Assembly (NCBI GenBank): GCA_018675335.1
Contig: JABGYH010000007.1
Location: 404,986-468,985 of the forward strand
Reading direction: 5' to 3'
DNA length: 64,000 bases
Source of the DNA: Candidatus Woesearchaeota archaeon
GTDB lineage: Archaea > Nanobdellota > Nanobdellia > Woesearchaeales > UBA11576
This document shows positions 25,471 to 34,000 of the stretch, one piece after another; the first letter of the stretch is position 1, and every line of letters starts with the position of its first letter. The position numbers were made by a program, and so were the translations under genes. The notes below the pieces were generated by a model, which was not told the origin of the DNA, ran no database searches, and was given only the letters and a program-made list of their open reading frames with translations.

Positions 25471-26388
25471 TTAACTGGGTAATTGGTTATGAATATGTGC
25501 TGCACAAGGTTTACATGATCCTCTTTTCTTCAAAGTACATGATGTGCATTTTTTCATCATTATATGATCTAATTTTTTAATTATGTTATTTCTTATTTCT
25601 TGAATGTCATTTAAACTATTTTTTTTTAAATTGCCAATTTTTTGATCTAAAAAAGGACATATGTGTACATCTAAATTTGGGAATACAAACAATCCATTAT
25701 TGCATTTTTCAAAAATAAAATTATTTTTTAGTAATTTATTTTTTTGTGCGATTGTAAACATGCAAATTGGCGAAAAACAATGTTGTTTTATTTGAATTTG
25801 TTGTTTTATACATTCTTCAATTATGACTTTAATTTTGTATTTGTTTTTATCATTTATTTCTGATATGTATTCATTATTTTTTTTTTGTGTTGGAAGTGAA
25901 ATGACTGGCATGACTATGTTTGGTTTGATATTTTGAATATGTTTAATTATTTCTTGTTCATCTGTTTGATCGTGAATGACTGCAGTAAGTGCAATTTCTG
26001 CATTTTTTTCTTTTAATAATTTAATATTGTTAAATATTATATTAAATTCTTTTTCGTTATGAGCACAATGGAAATTGAATTTAAAATTTTTCATGTTTGA
26101 GTATTTTTCAAAAAGCCTTTGATGAAATAAACCGTTAGTTGTAATTAGTATTTCAAAATCTTCTTTAAAATTGAGTATGTAATCAATAATTTGTTTTAAT
26201 TCAGGATGGTTTGTGGGTTCACCCCCCAGAAGATTAATTCTATTAAATTTATTTGCAATAAAGTTATCAAAATAAAATTTAAACTCATTGAAATTTATGT
26301 GCTGATTGTTTTTAAGAACATGTTTTGCTAAACAATAATTGCAGCCTCTATTGCATTCTTTGCTGATAAATATTTGATTTAAAGACAT
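25471..26388 (-). CDS. Radical SAM enzyme with C-terminal Cys cluster (peptide-maturase type)
   Basis: The 305-residue protein has CNRGCNYC (C12, C16, C19) and a GGEPTNHPEL motif. Its C-terminal region has CPFLDQKIGN followed by CTSCTLKKRGSCKPC, a twitch/SPASM-like auxiliary cluster site. Its ATG overlaps the stop of the small HxsD-like gene upstream by one base (TAATG), and the HxsB-like gene follows after 21 bases. It is the other candidate for HxsC. An open question is whether it acts on the precursor at 21429 or on another substrate. Confidence 0.85.
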   Translation of the reverse strand: MSLNQIFISKECNRGCNYCLAKHVLKNNQHINFNEFKFYFDNFIANKFNRINLLGGEPTNHPELKQIIDYILNFKEDFEILITTNGLFHQRLFEKYSNMKNFKFNFHCAHNEKEFNIIFNNIKLLKEKNAEIALTAVIHDQTDEQEIIKHIQNIKPNIVMPVISLPTQKKNNEYISEINDKNKYKIKVIIEECIKQQIQIKQHCFSPICMFTIAQKNKLLKNNFIFEKCNNGLFVFPNLDVHICPFLDQKIGNLKKNSLNDIQEIRNNIIKKLDHIMMKKCTSCTLKKRGSCKPCAAHIHNQLPS

Positions 26389-26582
26389 TATTTCATCAAA
26401 CCTAGTGCGTAATTTGAAAATTCTAATTCTAGATTTGAAATCGGTTCGTGAGATTTAAGATTAAGCTTAAAATAGTTATTATTTTCTGTAAATTTCACTT
26501 CGCAGATTTTTTCAAATGCTATAATTGTAGAGTTAATTGCAGTTTTTGAATAAAATTTTTTGTTTAATTTCAGTTGAATCAT
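26388..26582 (-). CDS. Short HxsD-like protein
   Basis: About 64 residues if started at the ATG at 26582 (MIQLKLNKKFYSK); the longer frame from 26615 would overlap the upstream gene by 23 bases. The pattern YSKTAINSTIIAFEKIC...LELEFSNYALGL follows the HxsD pattern (aromatic, an AI/AAY helix, strands, then an acidic EF-N-L segment). It looks like a truncated relative of the HxsD-like protein next to it. It may serve as a leader-recognition partner, as PqqD-type domains do, for the radical SAM enzyme it is coupled to. Function is inferred from context. Confidence 0.6.
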   Translation of the reverse strand: MIQLKLNKKFYSKTAINSTIIAFEKICEVKFTENNNYFKLNLKSHEPISNLELEFSNYALGLMK

Positions 26583-26592
26583 TTTAGTTTGT

Positions 26593-27006
26593 TTATTCTT
26601 TGTAATCTTCTGCATCCCAAGGCTTCATAATTTTTTCAGTATCGCTAACAGTATTTTTTGGCTGTTTGATGGTGGTTTGGGGTTCTGCATTATTTGTGAG
26701 TAAAACTCTTTGCAAGATTGTTTCTCTAATTTGTTTGTTTCTTTCATTTTGAATTTTATAAACTGAATAATTAAGCAGCTCTTCATTAAAATCTTGAACT
26801 AATAAATTTAAATCTTGATTGGGTTTTTTTTTTCGAATTTCAATCAAGATTTCTTGAGTTGGATCTCCATCTAAAATAATGAAAGCCTTATCAATCATAA
26901 TATATGCTGCGCTATATACTATATCTATGGGATAAATTTTTGGATTCAAAGAAAATGTTGCATTATCTGATTCTATAGTTATATTTCCTAATTTGTTAGA
27001 TATCAT
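26593..27006 (-). CDS. HxsD-like protein of the His-Xaa-Ser system
   Basis: The 137-residue protein contains IYPIDIVYSAAYIMIDKAFIIL, then FNEELLNYSVYKIQNERNKQIRETILQRVLL. This closely follows the HxsD consensus as I recall it: a YP-leading helix, a D(R/K)A(F/Y) strand, an E(E/L)LL segment and an R-I--Q-(A/V) end. HxsD is found only in Hxs peptide-modification loci, where its role is unknown but required context for HxsB/HxsC. The C-terminus adds a Thr/Pro/Lys-rich tail. It lies between the prepilin peptidase gene (54-bp gap) and the shorter HxsD-like gene. Confidence 0.75.
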   Translation of the reverse strand: MISNKLGNITIESDNATFSLNPKIYPIDIVYSAAYIMIDKAFIILDGDPTQEILIEIRKKKPNQDLNLLVQDFNEELLNYSVYKIQNERNKQIRETILQRVLLTNNAEPQTTIKQPKNTVSDTEKIMKPWDAEDYKE

Positions 27007-27060
27007 TATAATTCTCCTTTTTATTTAGTTTATATTATTATTCTTATTATTTATGTATTT

Positions 27061-28125
27061 TTATGCGAATATTTGAATTAATGCAGTAATTATGTTACCT
27101 TTAAAAATAATTGTTAATAAACAACCTGCGAATATGAATGGTGCGAAAGGTATTGTTTCTTGTATATTTAAATGACTGAAATGTAATTTTCTAGAATTGT
27201 GTGCTGTTTGAATAAATTTTATGTCTTTTTTTGTTAAGCCAGTTGTTCGTCTTTCTATTGCAATAGTATCCTTGTTTAATTCTAAAAATTTTTGGTTTTT
27301 TTCAAAAATGGCAAAACCCTTTTTTGTTATGAGTTCTAAGGGGATCATTCCTTCTTTAAGATTTGATATTTTAATTTTATATGAATAAAAATCAGTCGAA
27401 TTAATAATTAACACTTTAATAAGTAAAAAACCCGTTAAAAAACTTAAGAAATTAAACCAAAATTCAAATCTGGTAAAATGTTCTGGACTAATAAATAATC
27501 TGATGATTGCAATGAAAATTAATACATAAATTGTTTGCTCTTCAAATATTTTATTGAATAAATATGAAATTAAAAAAAGACCCATCATTATATATAAATA
27601 ATTTGAATTTATTCCTACATAATTGAGGATTGATTTGGAAATCCAAGTTAGGCTGAATACCGTTAAAATTATTCTGAGAACATATCTATGATTAGTAAAT
27701 CGTTTTAAAATTTTTCGTTTATGAGCAAAATTGGTTTTTAAGATTAGTTTAACAGTTAAATAAATAAATAATGGGATGAATGCGTTTATGATTAATTCTA
27801 AAATTGGCAAATCTATGCTGATAAATTTGTAATGTGTTAAAGGGATTAGTGAAAAAAATGCAAGATATAATTTGGCATCTCCTGCACCCCAAAAAGAAAA
27901 ATGCCAGCCTATGAACCCTAATAGTGTGGCACCCACAATATTAATTAGAAAAAAAATTATATAATCTAATTGAATTAGGTTTAGAATAAATAATGTTGAA
28001 TTAATTAAAATGCTACAAATTAATGCAATTATGACATATTTATTTTTAATTTTTCTTTTAGTTATATCTTGATAACTAGTAACAAGTCCTAAAATTATTA
28101 TTATAGGTAAAAAATAAATAATCAT
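27061..28125 (-). CDS. A24 prepilin peptidase with C-terminal extension
   Basis: The 354-residue polytopic protein has both catalytic aspartates of the type IV prepilin peptidases: D20 in TSYQDITKRKIKN and D83 in GAGDAKLYLAF. About eight to nine hydrophobic segments are interrupted by a soluble loop (about 245-320, NLKEGMIPLEL...KDIKFIQTAH), similar to archaeal FlaK/EppA/PibD enzymes with inserted domains. It cleaves class III signal peptides just before the hydrophobic segment. The window has about 16 proteins with KKA(Q/M/N)- or KKRGQ/KKG-type leaders (38.8 kb and 55-64 kb). Its place in the Hxs-like operon raises the alternative that it processes a peptide of that system. Confidence 0.9.
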   Translation of the reverse strand: MIIYFLPIIIILGLVTSYQDITKRKIKNKYVIIALICSILINSTLFILNLIQLDYIIFFLINIVGATLLGFIGWHFSFWGAGDAKLYLAFFSLIPLTHYKFISIDLPILELIINAFIPLFIYLTVKLILKTNFAHKRKILKRFTNHRYVLRIILTVFSLTWISKSILNYVGINSNYLYIMMGLFLISYLFNKIFEEQTIYVLIFIAIIRLFISPEHFTRFEFWFNFLSFLTGFLLIKVLIINSTDFYSYKIKISNLKEGMIPLELITKKGFAIFEKNQKFLELNKDTIAIERRTTGLTKKDIKFIQTAHNSRKLHFSHLNIQETIPFAPFIFAGCLLTIIFKGNIITALIQIFA

Positions 28126-28134
28126 GTGAATCTC

Positions 28135-30120
28135 CTAACTGTGCTCTTTTATTTCTGAAATTATATTTTGTAGTTTATTTTGGATTTCATTTATTTGATT
28201 TGAATTGGGTTGATTTGTAAGATTTTCTATAATTAAAAACTTTGGAGTTCCAACACCCATAAATTCAAATATTTTTTGTAAATAATTTTTTTGTAAATCA
28301 AATTCATTAAATGGGGGTTTAGAATAAATTCCCCCTCTTGTTAAAATACATATTATTGTTTTATTTTCTAATAATCCTTTTATTGTGGGTTTTAATTGAA
28401 ATGTTTTATTTTCAATTAAGATTAAATCAAAAAATGCTTTGAGAATTGAAGGTATTGAAAAAGACCACATTGGGGTGGATAATATTAACATATCGCAGTT
28501 AACTAGCTCTTTAATGTAATAATCTGATAAATAGTTTAAATTTGTTTTTTTATTATTTGAATTTGTTAAATGTTTTATGTAGTCTTCATTTATGAACTCT
28601 ATTTTTTCAGAACATAAATTAATTATTTTTGTGTTAGATTTTTTTTTACACGAAATTTGATTTATTAATTCTTTTGCTATATTTTTTGAGTTTGAATTTT
28701 TTTTCGGACTAGTATTAATCCATAATATGTTATTAGCGATATTATTTTGGTTTTTTGTTAATAATTTAGTTTCAATTTTAATTAATGAATTAATTGAATC
28801 TTCTGGGCAATCTAAACATAGTTTAATGAATTTAGAACTTTTTTTGATTTCTTCTAAAAAAAGTTGTTTGTTGTGGTCAGTTAATAATGATAAATTATTT
28901 TTTGCTTGATCTAAATTTTTGGATGATAAAAATTTAAAAAGATTTTGGTATTCTTGCACGTTTTCATCAGATATTAATGGCCATAGTTGTCCTTGTAGTT
29001 CAGAATAACTTTTGTGTTTGATTAAACTATTATAATTAAAATAGTCCTGAGTTCCTGGAAATAAAAAAACAGGAAATGGGCAGGGAATTCCTCCAAAATA
29101 AATTATGCTCAGGAATGTCCTAAATATTGATTTAATTTCATCATCTGGGTGGCCAATAATGAATGTGCATTCACAGTCTTTGATGTGAAATCCTTCTTGT
29201 TTAAGAAGATGTGTCATTTTTATTGATGATATGATTGTATACGGTTTGTTATATTTAGTGATTGTTTTAGAACTTGCGGTTTCAAAAGGTAAACTGGCAG
29301 TTGTAACTCCTGCAGTTATCATTTTTTTAACAAGTGACTCATGAATAAGATTTGGTTGAAAACCCATTTCAAATTTAAGTTGAGATGTCATTCCTGATTT
29401 AATATACATATCAAGAAATTTTTCTAAATGATCTGGAAATAAAAGTACGTTTGAATCCCAATTCCAAAAAGCTTTGGGGTTATATTTGACATAAAATTCT
29501 TTCATATAATTAATTACAAATTCAATTGGGATTTTTTTTAGTTTATCCATTGCAGAGATGCAAAATGAACATTTATTTGGGCAACCAACTTCAAGTTGAA
29601 ATAATCCATAACTCCATTTGTTTTGGATTTGAAAATCTGGTTTGAAAAGTTCGACTCCCTTTATTCTTTTTTTAAAACAAATAACTCCTAACTTAGATTC
29701 TAGGTTGGGAGTAACTCTTGCCATGGTTCCGCCCAATTTTATTATAGATCTAGGAAAAATGAATTTGCAGGTTTGAATCATGGAGTTAACAACGTCAAAA
29801 TCACAAGAAAATGAACAACTAATCCAAATTTCATCAGGTATTTTTTTAATATTTTTTAGTTCATATTCTAGAAATTTTTTATTTTTTCCTAAAATGTGTG
29901 TTTGTATTTTTTGTTTTCCATTTAACCCTAGGGGCTTAATTTTCCATAAGTGTTTATCATTTGATCGCATATTAATAAAAAAAACGTTATTTTGTTTATT
30001 TTTTAAAAATGATATTAACTGTAAAATGCCTATTGCTATTTGGTTTGGGCAAAGATAGTTTTCAATACAAGTATAAGGCGTATTCAAAATAACAATATTT
30101 TTATTTGAAGGAATAATCAT
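28135..30120 (-). CDS. Radical SAM enzyme fused to an azoreductase-like flavoprotein
   Basis: The 661-residue protein has three parts. Residues 1-165 resemble a B12-binding-like Rossmann region, without a clear DXHXXG motif. Residues 170-440 are a radical SAM domain with CPNKCSFC (C180, C184, C187), MGFQPN and SLPFETAS. Residues 464-661 are a flavodoxin-like domain of the FMN-dependent NADH azoreductase type (ILWINTSPKKNSNSK, LSTPMWSFSIPSILKAFFD, TRGGIYS). A fused NAD(P)H-flavin reductase could supply electrons to the Fe-S cluster. It is the first gene of the minus-strand operon, 26 bases from a TATA box, so it may be leaderless. Confidence 0.85.
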   Translation of the reverse strand: MIIPSNKNIVILNTPYTCIENYLCPNQIAIGILQLISFLKNKQNNVFFINMRSNDKHLWKIKPLGLNGKQKIQTHILGKNKKFLEYELKNIKKIPDEIWISCSFSCDFDVVNSMIQTCKFIFPRSIIKLGGTMARVTPNLESKLGVICFKKRIKGVELFKPDFQIQNKWSYGLFQLEVGCPNKCSFCISAMDKLKKIPIEFVINYMKEFYVKYNPKAFWNWDSNVLLFPDHLEKFLDMYIKSGMTSQLKFEMGFQPNLIHESLVKKMITAGVTTASLPFETASSKTITKYNKPYTIISSIKMTHLLKQEGFHIKDCECTFIIGHPDDEIKSIFRTFLSIIYFGGIPCPFPVFLFPGTQDYFNYNSLIKHKSYSELQGQLWPLISDENVQEYQNLFKFLSSKNLDQAKNNLSLLTDHNKQLFLEEIKKSSKFIKLCLDCPEDSINSLIKIETKLLTKNQNNIANNILWINTSPKKNSNSKNIAKELINQISCKKKSNTKIINLCSEKIEFINEDYIKHLTNSNNKKTNLNYLSDYYIKELVNCDMLILSTPMWSFSIPSILKAFFDLILIENKTFQLKPTIKGLLENKTIICILTRGGIYSKPPFNEFDLQKNYLQKIFEFMGVGTPKFLIIENLTNQPNSNQINEIQNKLQNIISEIKEHS

Positions 30121-30142
30121 CTGTTTTGTAGGAATGTTGGAA

Positions 30143-30150
30143 TTTATAAA
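30143..30150. promoter_or_regulatory. Palindromic TATA box in a divergent promoter
   Basis: TTTATAAA is its own reverse complement. Its centre is about 26 bases from the minus-strand start (30120) and 33 from the plus-strand ATG (30180). One TBP site could therefore drive both the radical SAM operon and the prenyltransferase-like gene in the 59-bp gap. Confidence 0.5.
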
Positions 30151-30179
30151 ACTTTCATTTGTATTTAATAAGGTTTATT

Positions 30180-31004
30180 ATGGCTGAAGAAATAAAATTT
30201 AAAAATGTACTCGAAAAGTTTAATTTTCATTTGGATATGAATTCAATTAAAAAAGATGATTTGTTAAATTTATTTGAAGATTTTTTAGTTCAAAATAAAT
30301 TAAATAGTTTAGAATGTTCTATAAAATATGCTCATGATAATGTATTTTCAAAAAGATTTAATATTTGGTTTAAAGGAAAAAATCATTTTCAATCTATTTC
30401 TAATACTATAAAATTTTTTAACCAAGTTGAAAATAAATTTAATTTAAAATTAAATTATGACCTGCTTAAAAATTTTTTTGGAAAAGAATTCGATCTTGAT
30501 TTGTTTGATCAGGTGATTATGGGAGTTGATTTTAGAGAAGACTTGAGTAAATCTCGTCTTAAATTATGGGTTTTGACTTTAAATTATGGTGTGATGAAAA
30601 AATTAATTCAGTTTTATGGGATAAATTATAATCTTGCGTCTTTACCTATATCCAATCAAGTATTATTGGGATTTGATTTTGGATTTGACGGATCATTAAA
30701 TAATAAAATTTATTTTACCTATTTTCAAGAATTATTAAATCAAGATCATACTAAACAAGTTTTTAAAAATTTATTTTCTAAAGAATTTATTGAGGTGGTT
30801 AATTATTGTGATCTAATTCACATTTCTTTGAGTGGGGGAAATGGTAAATATATTTTTCATTTTGCACCTTGCCAAATTAATTTTTTTAAAGAAAAATTTA
30901 GTTCTAGTGTCGGTTATGATTGGAATTTTCCATTAAAAGTTTTTTCTACTTCCTCGACTGAATTTAATTCAATGCAAATTAGAAATTATAATATTTATTA
31001 TTAA
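30180..31004 (+). CDS. Peptide prenyltransferase-like protein (LynF/TruF/PatF family)
   Basis: About 274 residues from the ATG at 30180, which has AAGG(T) six bases before it; the frame could extend to 30159. Landmarks match the cyanobactin prenyltransferase family as I know it: LFEDF (31-35), FFNQVEN (79-85), NYDLLKNFFG (92-101), GVDFREDLSKSRLKLW (115-130), LLGFDFGFDG (162-171) and a C-terminal IRNYNIYY. Family members have a beta/alpha PT barrel and attach C5 prenyl groups to Ser, Thr, Tyr, Trp or Arg of peptides; some relatives, such as PatF, are inactive. It shares a divergent promoter with the radical SAM operon. Activity and substrate are inferred. Confidence 0.65.
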   Translation: MAEEIKFKNVLEKFNFHLDMNSIKKDDLLNLFEDFLVQNKLNSLECSIKYAHDNVFSKRFNIWFKGKNHFQSISNTIKFFNQVENKFNLKLNYDLLKNFFGKEFDLDLFDQVIMGVDFREDLSKSRLKLWVLTLNYGVMKKLIQFYGINYNLASLPISNQVLLGFDFGFDGSLNNKIYFTYFQELLNQDHTKQVFKNLFSKEFIEVVNYCDLIHISLSGGNGKYIFHFAPCQINFFKEKFSSSVGYDWNFPLKVFSTSSTEFNSMQIRNYNIYY

Positions 31005-31020
31005 TGTTAATAATAACTAG

Positions 31021-31036
31021 AAACATTTATAAATAA
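31021..31036 (+). promoter_or_regulatory. TATA region before the surface-protein operon
   Basis: AACATTTATAAATAAA lies 50-65 bases before the ATG at 31088. It is the best TATA candidate in the 83-bp gap and would leave a leader of roughly 30 bases. Confidence 0.4.
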
Positions 31037-31087
31037 AATCTGTTTAATCATAATAAATACTTTTAAAATATATATTAATGATATAAT

Positions 31088-34000
31088 ATGTTGTTTGATA
31101 TCAAAAAGGGGTTTTTAATATTTTATGTGATTAATCTAGTTTTAATTTTATCTTTGGTGGTAATTGGAAGTGAAGTTATTTCAGGTCCAGTTAAATCCAC
31201 GCTTTCAGGAGGGATTCAAGATCCTGATTTAATTATGGGGGAAAATTCTATTACTAATAAATTACCATTAGCTTATGCTGAAAATGGTTTTTGGATGGCT
31301 TTTTGTAATAAAGCAGGTGAAGAACATCCTATTTTCTGTGGTAAAATAAAAGAAGTTAAATCTGATATAAAAGTTCATCATCCAAATTCAGTTACTCAAG
31401 ACACATTTTTGTTAAACTATTCTGATTCTTATGATTTTTTTGATATACCCCCTAATGAAGAAGTTGTTCAAATTTCTTTAAAATTTCCTGCAGAGATTTT
31501 TAAAAATTTTGATAATCAGTTTTATAGTTCACATTATTGGCCTAAGGGTACATTTACTCATGAAGATGCTCTTGATTTAGTTAAAGCAGAAATTGAAACT
31601 GGTTGCGCACCATATTCGGTTGATACAATACGTAAACAATATGACGCAAATGGTTATTTTGTGGGAGATAATGCTATTATCGTGGATGGACTTTGTTTAG
31701 ATATATATCTTTTAAATCATAAAAGCTGTTCTGATATGGCAGATGTAAATAATCAATTTTGTGAAGGAATTGATTCTGTTGCGCCTAATACTGTTGACGT
31801 AAATGGTCAATACAATTTCTATGATGGAGGAGGGATTGGTTGGGGTGGTTGTAATCCGTTTTCTGGATCTGATGGTTGGGATGGCCTTGTTTCTGGCAGG
31901 AATTATGGTCGAGATTGGCTTGTTAGTGGAAAGGGAGATACAGGGAATTTTTCGCCGTATTATTTGGTACAGAATGAGGTTAAACAAAGAATTGGTGGTT
32001 GTTGTGGAAACGATATTAATGGTTCAGATTTAGTTATTCAAGATTTTGATTTAGATATTGGCGCGTTAAAAAGTGGAGAGTTTGCTAATTCAGGATCGGC
32101 AGGAGATATGCCTAATCAATACATTTGTGCAAATGTTCCTAAGCCTGACCTACCCATAACTGATTTTAAAAGCGGGTATGGTTGGTTAGACGCATCTAGA
32201 CCTGAGTTTAATTTTAATATTCACACAGTAAATAAAAATGTTCAAACTTCAAATATTTCTTATGATATTATTTCATATAATTCAAACTGGTTTATTTGTG
32301 ATGATGGTTCAAATGAATTAAATAATTTTTATGAATATGCTTTACCTGTAAATTCATTATCTTCAAAATGGACTGAACAAGGGCCTCTTCTTAAAAAATA
32401 TCAGAGAGTGCCTGAAGTTGTAGAAGTTGGGGGTAATTATGGGGTTACTGAAGGATTTGGTCAAGAAGGTTCTGGTTCTGGAGATGTTTTAGGTCAAGGA
32501 ATTGGTGGTGGGTCTAGTGATGCCAAATTAGTTGATATAGATGAATTTTCTGCACCTGGCTCTACCCATGGATCCACTGAATTCACCTCTTGTGATAAAG
32601 ATGGGGATGGTTATGATGGTTTTTGGGTTTTATCTGAAGATGATTTTCAAACTCTTTTAGAACAAGGTGCAATTAAAGATGAAACAGATGATCCTTGTTA
32701 TAATCCTCAACCAATAAATGGAGTTTATGATTGTCAAGATTTGCCTGAATTAAATGGTACAAAAATGAATCCTGGAATGGTAGAATTTTGTGGAGATGGA
32801 ATTGATAATGATTGTGATAAAGGCGTAGATAAAGAGGATCCTGAAGGTTGCGTATATGATAAAGAAGCTAATTTGGTAAACGGAATGAATTTTACTAATG
32901 CACATCTTTTTCCCCGATTTGTGTGTCATAATGAAGATGAAAAAGGAACCTTTGTTGAATGTTGTGGATATAATTTAAACGATTGTAAAAATGATTTTCC
33001 TAATGCACGAAGAATGGGATCTCCTGTAGATACCTTAGTTGAATTTCATAATTGGGCGGGAAATAAATGTGGTGAGGGAACATCAAATTGTATTTTGCAA
33101 TATAAAATAAAATTGCCTTCATCAGAAGACAAACAAATTAATAATCCGTATTATTTGGCGCTTTATTTGGAGGATGCTGATTCAAAAATAATTAATTGGG
33201 AAGATCATGAATATTTAGAATTTTATGTTTGGTTTACAACAAATTTTCATCAAAATTTGTTTTTAGGTAAATATATTGGCCCTGAAGGTGATAGTTCAGG
33301 GGTGCAAGGCAAAAAAAGAACGCATGAAAATTATCAAAAAATAATAGAAGTTCCAATAATTGATTATGTTGTTAATGAAATTAGTTTAAGAAAATGGTTA
33401 CACGTTAAAGTTCCAATATCAATAATTCCTGTATCTGAACAAATGTCTATTGGTTTAATTGCATTACACTCATATCCTGTTAATTTATTTGAAATCGATC
33501 AAAATTATGATGAACAAAATGATAATATTAATGATTATAGCAATTTAATTGCATTAGATCGTTTTTTTTTAACTCCTAAAAAATCTGAATTAACTAAAGT
33601 TGAATTGGAAGGTAACTTATTTTGTACTGGCACATTTCCAGTTTCGACTTGGATTGATGATTTAGATAATGATAACCTGGATAAAACAAAATATGGCCCT
33701 TTTAAGATTGGACATGCAGTTTGTGATTCTATGCCTGGATATAAATGGACTGGAAATTACTGTTGTGGTGATGATGGAGGAAATAATTCTGTCGGTTTAA
33801 TTTTTGGAGAAGGCTCGTTTAAAGAGTATTATACTGATATAAATGGGAGTTGTTGGGGTAGTTCACCAATTTTAGAACCTACTCGATTTTTGCCAGTAAT
33901 ATATAATATAACTCATGGTTCAATGTCGTCTAAAGCAGGACAAACAGAAGAGATAATAAGAGTATGCAAAAATGCAAGTTGTAATTTTTATGTTTCTCCT

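Noticed and set aside
26583..26615. Longer start of the short HxsD-like gene at 26615
   Set aside because: It would overlap the upstream gene by 23 bases and add MQKITKNKQTK, a charged stretch with no match to the family pattern; the ATG at 26582 gives the typical start.
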